From: Bacteroidales bacterium | GTDB taxonomy: Bacteria > Bacteroidota > Bacteroidia > Bacteroidales > UBA932 | Direction: 5' to 3' | DNA length: 25,749 nucleotides | Assembly (NCBI GenBank): GCA_017527625.1 | Contig: JAFXPV010000113.1 | Location: forward strand, 1 to 25,749 | Shown: piece by piece, positions 1-7,958 of the stretch | Position numbering within the stretch: position 1 is the stretch's first letter | How the letters are laid out: the number at the start of each line of letters is the position of its first letter | Notes under the pieces: generated by a model | The model's input: the letters and a program-made list of their open reading frames with translations, nothing else | The model's database searches: none | Told to the model about the DNA's origin: nothing | Program-made: the position numbers and the translations under genes

Positions 1-534
1 CTTCAGGAGAAAGACTTCCCCATAAAGATGACAGCATATACGCCCTGCTTCAGGCGCGAGGCAGGTTCCTACGGAAAAGACGTACGCGGCCTGAACAGGC
101 TCCATCAGTTCGACAAGGTCGAGATCGTACAGCTCAGCCTTCCCGAGAAATCTTACGAGGCACTTGACGGAATGGTAGCCCACGTGGAGAAGCTCGTCCG
201 CAGCCTTGAACTTCCGTTCCGCATTCTCCGTCTCTGCGGCGGCGATATGAGTTTCACATCAGCCATCACATACGACTTCGAAGTTTATTCAGAGGCCCAG
301 AAACGCTGGCTGGAGGTCAGCTCTGTTTCGAACTTCGAATCATATCAGGCCAACAGGCTCAAACTGAGATATAAGGACGCCAACGGCAAGATGACTCTCG
401 CCCACACTCTCAACGGCAGTTCGCTCGCACTTCCCCGCATCGTTGCCGCCCTTCTGGAAAACAACCAGACAGAGAATGGCATCGTAATCCCCGAGACACT
501 CAGACCATACACAGGCTTCTCCATCATCGACTGA
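1..534 (+). CDS. serS: Seryl-tRNA synthetase, C-terminal part (5' end outside window)
   Basis: Charges tRNA-Ser with serine in the cytoplasm. The reading frame is open from base 1, so this is the last 177 residues of a longer gene and the ATG at 28 is internal. Class II synthetase motif 2 is visible (CFRREAGSYGKDVRGLNR, then the HQFDKVEI stretch typical of SerRS). Motif 3 follows near the end (NGSSLALPR), with the conserved Arg that contacts ATP. The N-terminal coiled-coil arm that binds the tRNA variable arm lies upstream of the window. The TGA stop at 532-534 shares one base with the ATG of ruvC, so the two genes are probably translationally coupled. Identification is firm from the two motifs and the spacing between them. 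Confidence 0.97.
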   Translation, partial: LQEKDFPIKMTAYTPCFRREAGSYGKDVRGLNRLHQFDKVEIVQLSLPEKSYEALDGMVAHVEKLVRSLELPFRILRLCGGDMSFTSAITYDFEVYSEAQKRWLEVSSVSNFESYQANRLKLRYKDANGKMTLAHTLNGSSLALPRIVAALLENNQTENGIVIPETLRPYTGFSIID

Positions 535-1097
535 TGAATGCCTCTCAAAGAATAATAATGGGTATTGACCCCGGAACCAATCTCTTGGGCTTCGGGGTCA
601 TTCTCGTTGATGCGAACAGCGTCCATCTCGTCGATATGGGAGTGGTAGACCTGCGCAAGGTCAAGGACCACTTCACCAAGCTGGAGCACATCCTCCGCGA
701 AACCGGTGAACTGATGGACAAATATGCCCCCGACGACATCGCCATCGAGGCTCCGTTCTACGGCAAGAACCCCCAGGTGATGCTCAAGCTCGGAAGGGCT
801 CAGGGCGCCGCGATAGCCGCAGCCCTGTCGCGCCAGATTCCGGTGTACCAATATGCCCCGAGAAAAATCAAGATGGCCATAACCGGCAAGGGAGCCGCCT
901 CCAAGGAGTAGGTCAAGGCTATGGTCGAGCACACTATGGACGTCAAGCTCGACATCAAGCATCTCGACGCATCAGACGCTGTGGCCATCGCAATGTGTCA
1001 TTTCTACCAGCTCACCAATCCCCTCAAGGATGACGGCGCTCCCACCAACTGGAAGCAATTCGTAGAAATGCACTCCGAAAGAGTAAAAAAATCTTAG
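534..1097 (+). pseudogene. ruvC: RuvC Holliday junction resolvase, interrupted by an in-frame TAG
   Basis: RuvC cuts Holliday junctions as a dimer alongside RuvAB. The frame runs 187 codons, the normal family length, but codon 126 (909-911) is TAG. It falls in the stretch GKGAASKE-stop-VKAM, where the family normally has Gln, so a single CAG to TAG transition explains it. Acidic catalytic residues D12 (GIDPGT) and E72 (IEAPFYG) precede the stop. The last two, D145 and D148 (HLDASDA), come after it, so the 125-residue product would lack half of the active site. The downstream part keeps family sequence to the natural TAG at 1095-1097, with no second lesion. The lesion is therefore recent, a sequencing or assembly error, or read through by a suppressor tRNA. 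TAG ends other genes here, so general recoding is unlikely. Confidence 0.9.
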
Positions 1098-1106
1098 TCG
1101 TCATTT

Positions 1107-1114
1107 TACTTTTG
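1107..1114 (+). promoter_or_regulatory. Bacteroidota-type -7 element for the outer-membrane receptor
   Basis: TACTTTTG matches TAnnTTTG exactly and lies 51 bases before the ATG at 1166, just after the ruvC stop. No clear TTTG is present at the -33 distance, so the promoter call rests on the -7 element alone. Transcription would start near 1120. Confidence 0.55.
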
Positions 1115-1165
1115 GCCTTGTAGATAGTCTAAATAGGCAAAAGAAAATAACAGCAATCACTTATT

Positions 1166-4123
1166 ATGTCCAAGAAATTCAGATTTCTAATTGCAACCCT
1201 CTGTGTATTATTCTTCTCCACAGGTCTTGCAAATGCCCAAAGGCACAACGTAAAAGCCGTGTTGGTAGATGAAGAAAACGGCAATCCGGTAGAATTCGCA
1301 ACCGTAAGTCTCTATGACGAAGAAAAAGAAGAGACAGTCACCTATGCCCTTACCGACAGCAAGGGTATGGTTGAGATCAAAAAAGTAAAAGCCGGTAAAT
1401 ACACTTTCAAAGGCGAACTTCTCGGTTATGACCCCTACACCACCGAGATTGAGATAACCGACAAGGATATCGACCTTGGCACCCTCAAGATGAAAGTTGC
1501 AGTCAACTTCCTTGAAGGAGCGACAGTCACCGACGTCGGAAACCCTATTATCATAAAGAAAGACACCATCGAGTACAACGCTTCGGCATTCAAAACCACC
1601 GACAGCGATATGTTGTACGAATTGCTGAAGAAACTCCCGGGCGTGGAGGTCAGCAGCGACGGTACCATCACCGCCAACGGCAAGACGATCGACAAGATCA
1701 CCGTCGACGGCAAGACCTTCTTCATGGACGACCCTCAGCTGGCAGTCAAGAACATTCCCGCAAAGATCATTGAGAAAGTGAAAGTGCTTGAGAAGGCATC
1801 TGAGGAATCAGAATTCACCGGCATCAATGACGGCCGCGAGGAATATGTCATCGACGTCGGAGTGAAGCAGGGTATGATGAACGGTTGGATCGGCAACCTC
1901 TCTGCAGGCATCGGTAGCGACCTTCGCCTCGGCGATGAGATCCCTGACGGTCAGACATTCAGCGATGCAAACGACATTCGTTTCAACGGCAATGCAATGA
2001 TTGCACGCTTCGGCTCCAACGACCAGATAGCCCTCATCGGTAACGGCAACAACGCCAACAACATGGGCTTCGGCGGCGGTGGAATGATGGGCGGCGGAAT
2101 GGGCCGTGGCGGCGGACGAGGCGGAATGGGCGGCGGCATCAGGACCACATATATGGGTGGTGTCAATGCCAGCCACACCTGGGGCGAAGACAACGAGCTC
2201 GCCGGCAACTACCGCTTCAGCGGAAACAACAACCTGGTTGAAACCCAGTCGCACAAAATCACTTTCCTGAAGAACGGCACATCGATCATAAGCGACGAAG
2301 CTGAGACCAACAGGAACAACCAGAACTCACACGGCGGCAGCGTCCGTCTCGAATGGGACATCACTGAGAACACTTCTATCGTGTTCGAGCCGCAGATCAG
2401 CTACAGCTACGGAGACTTCCTCCAGGAGTCAGACTTCATAACTGACAACGGAAACAAGGACGGTTCAGTGTCTACAGCCAAGGTCAACGACGGTTACACC
2501 AAGAACTTCGGAGACAACAACTCACTCTCAACCAGCGGCAGCTTCCTGTTCCGCCAGAGGCTCGGCAAGGCCGGACGTTCTCTCACCCTGAATGTCAACT
2601 ACAGCCTGTCAAAGAACAACACTGACGGTTTCAACCAGTCAATCACCAATATCTACAAGAATAACGTCCTCGACAGCATCTCTGCAGTTGACCAGTTCTA
2701 CAACCAGCTGAGCAATTCGCAGAACATCGGCAGCAGGCTCACCTTCACCGAGTATCTCGGAGGCGACTTCTTCCTGCAGGCCAACTACAACATCAACTAC
2801 CGTAACAGCGTATCCACCAAGGACACCTGGAACAAGGATGCAGCAGGCAACTACACCGTCAAGGACATTATGTATTCCAATGAGGTTGTCAACAACAGTC
2901 TGGAGCAGACCATCGGTGCAAACCTAATGAGACAGACCGATCAGCTGACTCTTTCAATCGGTGCTTCAGTCATCCCGAGCAAGAGTGAAAGCAAGACTAC
3001 CTATAACGGCAAGACTACCACAATCCCCCAGAACGTGCTCAACTGGTCGCCTAACGCCCGTATCCAGTACGAAATCAGCGACTACAGCGACTTGAGGATC
3101 AACTATCAGGGTCGTACTTCACAGCCCAGCGTAAACCAGTTGAACCCTGTTGAAGACAACACTAACCCTCTGAGCATCAATCGCGGTAACCCCGGCCTGA
3201 CTCCCTCATTCACCCACAATGGAAGCGCCGAACTCTTCAAGAGCAATCCCGCCAAGTTCTCTTCATTCAATGCACGTATCGGCGGTACCTACACTAAGGA
3301 CGGTATCGTGAACGGAAGCTGGACAGTGCCCCAGACCGGTGTGACCTATTCAGTTCCTATGAACGCAGGTCGCGGAAGCTACTCACTCAACGGTAACTTC
3401 ACATTCAACTCACCGATCATGAGAAGCAATTTCTCAGTATCTACCTTCACTAACGCAATGTTCTCAAGTTCTGTATCATATGTAGGTATTCCCGACAAAC
3501 TGGATCCGAACTCAGCATCGTCTTACCTCAACAAGGACAACTACGACGAGAACATCTACAACACTCTTAACATCAGCGAGACTCTCCGCTTCACCTACCG
3601 CAACGACTACATCGAGGCAATCATCGGTGGAAGCACAAACTATCGCAAGTCATTCTACTCAATCACTACTGCCAACGTGAAGCCGACCTGGGACAACGCA
3701 GTTACAGCAAGCTTCAATGCAACGATGTTCAATGGTCTGACCAACTTCGTAACCGATGCAAGCTACAACTTCTACAACGGTTATGCTGAAGGATACAACC
3801 AGCCGAAACTCATCTGGAACGCATCAATCCTCCAGACCATCCTCGGCGGAAGGGCAACAGTTTCCCTCTCAGTCAACGATATCCTCAACCAGCAGAAGAG
3901 CATCAGCAAGCAAATCACTGACAACTACGACCTCACTAGCAGGACCAACACTCTCGGTCGTTACTTCCTCGTAAGCTTCACCTACCGCTTCGGCACCTTC
4001 GGCGGCCAGCGTGGTGGCGGCTTCGGCGGCGGAAGAGGCGGCTTCGGCGGCGGTCGCGGCGGCCGTGGCGGAATGGGCGGCTTCGGCGGTGGAATGGGCG
4101 GCGGATTCCGCGGCGGATTCTAA
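1166..4123 (+). CDS. Outer-membrane beta-barrel (TonB-dependent receptor-like) protein with Gly-rich loop and tail
   Basis: This 985-residue protein has a signal peptide (about residues 1-24, ending ANA before Gln25). Next comes a carboxypeptidase-regulatory-like beta-sandwich (about 27-115) of the kind found at the N terminus of Bacteroidota receptors. A plug-like region follows (about 116-240), with DTIEYNASAFK and LLKKLPGVEV motifs. The rest is a long barrel rich in alternating aromatic strands, ending RYFLVSFTYRFG. This order fits the OMP_b-brl_3 (PF14905) family. A Gly/Met/Arg stretch at about 301-324 sits between two barrel strands, and a 41-residue Gly/Arg/Phe tail (945-985) follows the last strand. 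There is no SusD partner next to it, so glycan import is not supported. It has its own promoter and terminator and appears monocistronic. The transported substrate is unknown. Confidence 0.88.
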   Translation: MSKKFRFLIATLCVLFFSTGLANAQRHNVKAVLVDEENGNPVEFATVSLYDEEKEETVTYALTDSKGMVEIKKVKAGKYTFKGELLGYDPYTTEIEITDKDIDLGTLKMKVAVNFLEGATVTDVGNPIIIKKDTIEYNASAFKTTDSDMLYELLKKLPGVEVSSDGTITANGKTIDKITVDGKTFFMDDPQLAVKNIPAKIIEKVKVLEKASEESEFTGINDGREEYVIDVGVKQGMMNGWIGNLSAGIGSDLRLGDEIPDGQTFSDANDIRFNGNAMIARFGSNDQIALIGNGNNANNMGFGGGGMMGGGMGRGGGRGGMGGGIRTTYMGGVNASHTWGEDNELAGNYRFSGNNNLVETQSHKITFLKNGTSIISDEAETNRNNQNSHGGSVRLEWDITENTSIVFEPQISYSYGDFLQESDFITDNGNKDGSVSTAKVNDGYTKNFGDNNSLSTSGSFLFRQRLGKAGRSLTLNVNYSLSKNNTDGFNQSITNIYKNNVLDSISAVDQFYNQLSNSQNIGSRLTFTEYLGGDFFLQANYNINYRNSVSTKDTWNKDAAGNYTVKDIMYSNEVVNNSLEQTIGANLMRQTDQLTLSIGASVIPSKSESKTTYNGKTTTIPQNVLNWSPNARIQYEISDYSDLRINYQGRTSQPSVNQLNPVEDNTNPLSINRGNPGLTPSFTHNGSAELFKSNPAKFSSFNARIGGTYTKDGIVNGSWTVPQTGVTYSVPMNAGRGSYSLNGNFTFNSPIMRSNFSVSTFTNAMFSSSVSYVGIPDKLDPNSASSYLNKDNYDENIYNTLNISETLRFTYRNDYIEAIIGGSTNYRKSFYSITTANVKPTWDNAVTASFNATMFNGLTNFVTDASYNFYNGYAEGYNQPKLIWNASILQTILGGRATVSLSVNDILNQQKSISKQITDNYDLTSRTNTLGRYFLVSFTYRFGTFGGQRGGGFGGGRGGFGGGRGGRGGMGGFGGGMGGGFRGGF

Positions 4124-4145
4124 CCGACACCACCAATCAGACAAC

Positions 4146-4178
4146 AAAAAGACCGGTTCGCAGGAACCGGTCTTTTTT
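4146..4178. terminator. Bidirectional rho-independent terminator
   Basis: GACCGGTTC at 4151-4159 and GAACCGGTC at 4164-4172 form a perfect 9-bp GC-rich stem with loop GCAG. The stem is flanked by A5 on the left and T6 on the right, so both strands end in a U-run. It closes the receptor gene on the plus strand and can also stop transcription leaving the SDR gene on the minus strand, whose stop codon is 22 bases away. Confidence 0.93.
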
Positions 4179-4199
4179 ATATGTATTATTTGGTCAGGA

Positions 4200-5018
4200 T
4201 CAGTAAATCTTACCTACAATCCAGAGCATTAGCCTGGTCGGAAGCAGGCGGACAAGGAGGCCGATGGCCTTGTAATCGATGCGGGGAGTCGACGTGGGAG
4301 CCATCCTGCGACGCTGCAACTGTCTGAGGACTGCCTTTGCTATCTTGTCGGGGTTCATACCGTTCTGTTCGTCGTGCTCCATACGGCCGACGGATTCTTT
4401 TGTCTTCTTGAAATAGACTGAGCTTTCGTCATCGGAAGCCTTGACAAATTTGCGTGCTGCAGTGAAGCCTGTCTTGGTATCACCGGGAAGGATGCTGCAG
4501 CATTGGATGCCGAAAGGCTTGAGTTCGAGCCGCAGAGCTTTGGTGTAAATCAGCACGGAAGCCTTGACGGCGCTGTAGAAAGCCTGGAAAGGAATAGGCA
4601 CCACCGCGGCTACTGACGAAATGGTGATGATGCGGCCGAAGCCTTGGGCTCGCATAGGCTCAAGGACTGCCCTGATGGTGCGGTGTGCACCCCAGAAACA
4701 AGTTTCGAACTGGTATTTCCCCTCCTCCACCGTAGTCTGCTCTATCGCACCTGCCACACCGTTGCCGGCATTGCACACAACTGCATCGATATGACCGTCA
4801 ACCGCCAGGATCCTGTCGACTGCAGCCTTGACGCTGGCTTCATCGTTCACATCCATTACCAGAGGGGTCACGTTCGCCAGCGAGCCGTCTTCCAGAGTGC
4901 CGCGGCGTGAAGCGGCCCATACACGCATACCGGCATTGCTGAGCAGCCGGACGATGGACGCACCGATACCGGAACTACCGCCCGTTACCAGCACGACATT
5001 GACTTTGGTCGATGCCAT
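4200..5018 (-). CDS. Short-chain dehydrogenase/reductase, candidate 3-ketosphinganine reductase
   Basis: A 272-residue classical SDR. The nucleotide-binding motif TGGSSGIG is at residues 12-19 and NAG at 83-85. The catalytic set is S135, Y148 and K152 (YSAVK), followed by PG at 178-179. Arg38-Arg39 after the second beta strand (ASRR) favour NADPH over NADH. The C terminus (about 247-272) is hydrophobic and basic (LLVRLLPTRLMLWIVGKIY), consistent with membrane association and a lipid substrate. The gene begins two bases after the stop of the serine palmitoyltransferase gene, so the two are co-transcribed. From this context I infer that it reduces 3-ketosphinganine to sphinganine. SDR sequence alone cannot fix the substrate, so another lipid or sterol-like ketone remains possible. 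Confidence 0.85.
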   Translation of the reverse strand: MASTKVNVVLVTGGSSGIGASIVRLLSNAGMRVWAASRRGTLEDGSLANVTPLVMDVNDEASVKAAVDRILAVDGHIDAVVCNAGNGVAGAIEQTTVEEGKYQFETCFWGAHRTIRAVLEPMRAQGFGRIITISSVAAVVPIPFQAFYSAVKASVLIYTKALRLELKPFGIQCCSILPGDTKTGFTAARKFVKASDDESSVYFKKTKESVGRMEHDEQNGMNPDKIAKAVLRQLQRRRMAPTSTPRIDYKAIGLLVRLLPTRLMLWIVGKIY

Positions 5019-5020
5019 TC

Positions 5021-6220
5021 TTAGATTACTCCGTATTTCTTGAAAACTTTATGGATCTTCTCAAGGGCATAATCTACGTGCTCCTGAGTATGTGTCGCCA
5101 TCAGAGAGAAGCGGATGAGGGTGTCCTGGGGAGGAACCGCAGGAGCTACGACAGGATTGACGAAAAGGCCTACAGGCTCTTCTGCCAGCAGTTCCTGGGT
5201 AATCATAAACGTCTTCTCGTTGTCGCGGATGAACAGCGGGATGATAGGTGTAGAAGTGTTGCCTATCTCGCAACCCATATCCCTGAACCCTTTGATTGCA
5301 TAATTGGTCAGATCCCAAAGATGCTGGATACGCTCAGGTTCCGACAGCATTATGTCAAGAGCCGCATTGGCTGCACCGATTGCAGCGGGAGTGGCACTTG
5401 CGCTGAAGATATATGAACGGGCGTTGTGGCGGATGTAATTGGCTATGTCGTGGTTGCAGGCAATGAAACCGCCGAGGGAAGCGAAAGATTTGCTGAAGGT
5501 GGCCATAACAAGGTCGATGTCTTCAGTGACGCCCTCGGCATAGCAGAGTCCTTGGCCATTGGGGCCGAAGACGCCCATACTGTGGGCCTCGTCCACCATT
5601 ATCGATGCTTTATATTTCTTCGCCAGCTCTACCATCTGCTTGAGGGGCGCGAGGTCTCCTTCCATACTGAAAACGCCGTCGACTACTATCAATTTCAACT
5701 TGCTCGGGCGGCAGCGACGGAGCATCTTCTCCAGATGGTCCATATCATTGTGCCTGAACTTGAATATGGTAGACATACTCAGGCGCCTGCCTTCGATGAT
5801 CGAAGCGTGGTCTCTCTCATCGATGAGCAGGTAGTCCTCCCTTCCGGTAAGACACGAAACCACGCCGAGGTTAACCTGGAAACCAGTAGAGAATATGATT
5901 GCCTCGTCTTTGCCCACGAATTTGGCCAGACGCGCCTCGAGGGCTTCGTGTATATCGAGAGAACCGTTGAGGAAACGGGAGCTGGCGCAGCCGGTACCGT
6001 ACTTTTTGACGGCTTCGATGGCGGCTTCCTTCACCTTGGGATGATTGGTAAGTCCAAGATAACTGTTGGAACCATACATCAGGACCTTTCGTCCGTTTAT
6101 TATCACTTCACAATCCTGCTCACTGGAAATAGGCCTGAAATAAGGATAGATACCTCTGTCTTTTAATTCATTCGGCAAGGTAAATTGAGCCAGTTTATCA
6201 GACAAAAGACTCATATTCAA
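5021..6220 (-). CDS. spt: Serine palmitoyltransferase (PLP-dependent alpha-oxoamine synthase)
   Basis: Condenses L-serine with a long-chain acyl-CoA, or possibly acyl-ACP, to give 3-ketosphinganine, the first committed step of sphingolipid synthesis. The 399-residue length is normal for soluble bacterial SPT. Visible features are the substrate-loop region YGSNSYLGL (49-57), GTGCASSRFLNG (75-86), the cofactor-stacking His138 in DERDHAS, DEAH (210-213) that contacts PLP, and the Schiff-base Lys244 in TFSKSFASLGGF. The C-terminal RFSLMATHT also matches Bacteroidota/Sphingobacterium SPTs. The closest alternatives in the family are 2-amino-3-ketobutyrate CoA ligase (Kbl) and 8-amino-7-oxononanoate synthase (BioF). 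The YPYFRPI start and the SDR partner favour SPT. It is the first gene of a two-gene operon. Confidence 0.9.
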   Translation of the reverse strand: MNMSLLSDKLAQFTLPNELKDRGIYPYFRPISSEQDCEVIINGRKVLMYGSNSYLGLTNHPKVKEAAIEAVKKYGTGCASSRFLNGSLDIHEALEARLAKFVGKDEAIIFSTGFQVNLGVVSCLTGREDYLLIDERDHASIIEGRRLSMSTIFKFRHNDMDHLEKMLRRCRPSKLKLIVVDGVFSMEGDLAPLKQMVELAKKYKASIMVDEAHSMGVFGPNGQGLCYAEGVTEDIDLVMATFSKSFASLGGFIACNHDIANYIRHNARSYIFSASATPAAIGAANAALDIMLSEPERIQHLWDLTNYAIKGFRDMGCEIGNTSTPIIPLFIRDNEKTFMITQELLAEEPVGLFVNPVVAPAVPPQDTLIRFSLMATHTQEHVDYALEKIHKVFKKYGVI

Positions 6221-6264
6221 TAGTTTAGGTTAAAATCGTTAGCTTTTAGTACACTTTAGTCCAG

Positions 6265-6272
6265 CAAATTTA
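6265..6272 (-). promoter_or_regulatory. -7 element for the spt operon
   Basis: On the minus strand this reads TAAATTTG, an exact TAnnTTTG match ending 44 bases before the spt ATG. No good TTTG lies at the -33 distance. It overlaps the probable -33 region of the divergent acyltransferase promoter. Confidence 0.55.
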
Positions 6273-6299
6273 GTTTTTTTTCTCTATTTATTAACTTTG
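6269..6299 (+). promoter_or_regulatory. Promoter of the GNAT-fold acyltransferase gene
   Basis: TAACTTTG at 6292-6299 is an exact TAnnTTTG. TTTA at 6269-6272, 19 bp upstream, is one base from the TTTG -33 consensus. The ATG follows 21 bases after the -7 element, so the leader is short. Confidence 0.6.
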
Positions 6300-6320
6300 C
6301 GCCGCTAAAACCTAAACACT

Positions 6321-7454
6321 ATGACCTCTACTTCAAGTGTAACGATAGTCCCTGTAGAAACGAAGAAACAACTCAGGCAGTTCATCAACTTTTCACTCGA
6401 TCTCTATAAAGATAATCCTTATTATGTCCCGGAACTGGCTATGGACACGAAAGCCAGTCTGACGACTAACCCGGCACTTTCTTTCTGCCAGTGCCAGCCT
6501 TTCCTGGCCTATAAGGACGGCAAGGTGGCTGGACGCGTGGTGGCGCTGATCAACCCCCGCGCCAACGCTACCTGGAAGACAAATGACGTCCGTTTCAACT
6601 GGATTGACTTCATTGAAGATTACGAAGTATGCAAGGCATTGCTTGATGCCGTCGTAGCCTGGGGCAAGGAAAGAGGGATGGATGGTCTGGAAGGCCCCAT
6701 CGGCTTCATCGACTATGACCGCGAAGGTTGTCTTGTCGAAGGCTTCGACAAGATGAGCACAATGTCCCTCGCTTTCTGCTACCCTTATTACTCCCAGTAT
6801 TTCGACCGCTACGGTCTTGAAAAGAGCGTGGACTGGGTGGAATACCGCATTACGATGCCCGAGGAGACAGAGAGATTCACCCGCCTCGCAGAGGTCGTCG
6901 CCAAGCGTTACGACCTTCATCTCAAGATATTCAAAAACAACCGCGACCTTCTCAAGAACGGAGCCAAGGACATCTTCAAGCTCCTCAACGGCTGCTACGC
7001 CAAGCTTTACGGTTTCTCCCAGCTGGACGACGCCCAGGTCGACAACCTCATAAAGAACTACATCCCGTTCGTCGACGTCAACCTGCTCCCTACCATCTAT
7101 GACAAGGACGGCAATATGGTCGGCTGCGCTATTATGATCCCGTCGCTGGCGAAGGCCATACAGAAAACCAGAGGTAAGCTTTTCCCCTTCGGCTGGTGGC
7201 ATCTGGTCAAGGCGCTCTACCTGAAATACGACGATACCATCGAATTCCTGCTTGTCGGCGTAAGTCCCGAATTCCGGGGCAAGGGTCTCAATGCACTGAT
7301 GGTCAGCAGCGTGTTCCCTTACGCCAAGAAGAAAGGCTTCAAGTATTGCGAGACGAACGCAAACCTCGAGACAAACCATAGCATCCAGGCTTTGTGGAAG
7401 TCTTTCGACCACGAGCTTGTCAAGCGGCGCAGGGCCTACATCAAGCACATCTAG
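6321..7454 (+). CDS. GNAT-fold acyltransferase, candidate bacterial ceramide synthase
   Basis: A 377-residue protein with an acyl-CoA N-acyltransferase (GNAT) fold in its C-terminal half. VSPEFRGKGLNALM (314-327) is the pyrophosphate-binding motif, with R319, G320 and G322. The segment ETNANLETNHSIQALWKSF (344-362) is the usual last part of the fold. The N-terminal half (about 5-180) looks like a second, degenerate domain, with GRVVALINPRAN at 71-82 and an EGPIGF segment at 124-129. There is no signal peptide or clear membrane helix. It is divergent from spt across 100 bases. Known bacterial ceramide synthases, such as that of Caulobacter, are GNAT-superfamily proteins, so a role in N-acylating sphinganine is a reasonable inference. 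It rests on context and fold, not on residue-level proof. Otherwise it is an N-acyltransferase of unknown substrate. Confidence 0.75.
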   Translation: MTSTSSVTIVPVETKKQLRQFINFSLDLYKDNPYYVPELAMDTKASLTTNPALSFCQCQPFLAYKDGKVAGRVVALINPRANATWKTNDVRFNWIDFIEDYEVCKALLDAVVAWGKERGMDGLEGPIGFIDYDREGCLVEGFDKMSTMSLAFCYPYYSQYFDRYGLEKSVDWVEYRITMPEETERFTRLAEVVAKRYDLHLKIFKNNRDLLKNGAKDIFKLLNGCYAKLYGFSQLDDAQVDNLIKNYIPFVDVNLLPTIYDKDGNMVGCAIMIPSLAKAIQKTRGKLFPFGWWHLVKALYLKYDDTIEFLLVGVSPEFRGKGLNALMVSSVFPYAKKKGFKYCETNANLETNHSIQALWKSFDHELVKRRRAYIKHI

Positions 7455-7468
7455 CCTTCAATCCTGCT

Positions 7469-7957
7469 ATGGCACAGACCACCAACGTGATGCGCCTGCT
7501 TACTGCGGCAGGCATTGATTTCATCACCCGCAGCTACGACCCTTCCACTACGGACGGGATGCTGGTGGCCCGGGCCCTCGAAGAAAACCCCGAACAGGTC
7601 TTCAAGACCCTTGTGACAGAAGCTGACGGAGGCGTCGGCACGGGCGGCCACGGATGCCAGCATTTCGTCTTCGTCATACCTGTCAACTGCTCACTTGACC
7701 TCAAGAAGGCAGCCAGGGCCGCAGGAGTCAAGAGCATCCAGATGATTAAGCAGAAAGAGCTTCTCCCTCTTACGGGATACATCCACGGAGGATGTTCTCC
7801 CATCGGAATGAAGAAGCCCTTCAAAACTTTTATCGAAGAGTCTGCGACTCTGTATGACGGCATTTTCGTCAGCGCCGGCCAGGTGGGGCATCAGATCGGA
7901 ATCAACCCCCAGGACCTGAAAGACTATGTGGGCGCAGACTTTGCCGACCTGGTTTAG
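7469..7957 (+). CDS. ybaK: YbaK/EbsC-type Cys-tRNA(Pro) deacylase
   Basis: Hydrolyses cysteine (or a similar small amino acid) mischarged onto tRNA-Pro, acting in trans as translation proofreading. I chose the ATG at 7469, giving 162 residues that begin MAQTTNVMRLL. The open frame reaches further back, but only as a shadow of the upstream gene. The conserved Lys46 (QVFKTLV) matches the catalytic lysine of E. coli YbaK. The family signature TGYIHGGCSPIGMKK is at 102-116, and GIFVSAGQVGHQI is near the C terminus. It starts 14 bases after the acyltransferase stop on the same strand and is probably co-transcribed with it, although the functions are unrelated. Its stop is one base away from that of the convergent phosphohexomutase. 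Confidence 0.9.
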   Translation: MAQTTNVMRLLTAAGIDFITRSYDPSTTDGMLVARALEENPEQVFKTLVTEADGGVGTGGHGCQHFVFVIPVNCSLDLKKAARAAGVKSIQMIKQKELLPLTGYIHGGCSPIGMKKPFKTFIEESATLYDGIFVSAGQVGHQIGINPQDLKDYVGADFADLV

Positions 7958-7958
7958 C

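Noticed and set aside
345..962. 205-residue open frame antisense to serS and ruvC
   Set aside because: It spans the junction of two recognised genes and resembles no family. I also considered whether it explained the ruvC stop, but the TAG is on the opposite strand and needs no such cause.
534..1097. TAG read as glutamine genome-wide (alternative code)
   Set aside because: The acyltransferase, ybaK, pheT and ruvC itself end with TAG, and no other recognised gene here contains an internal TAG.
3869..4232. Ala/Ser-rich open frames on both strands over the receptor's Gly-rich tail
   Set aside because: They are low-complexity by-products of the repeated GGC/GGA codons and run into the terminator.
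5426..6166. 246-residue open frame antisense to spt
   Set aside because: The opposite strand encodes a complete serine palmitoyltransferase. This frame has no domain, promoter or initiation signal of its own.
6393..7448. 351-residue open frame antisense to the GNAT-fold gene
   Set aside because: It mirrors the codon pattern of the sense gene, has no recognisable motif, and the sense protein has clear GNAT features. It is a shadow frame from GC-biased third positions.
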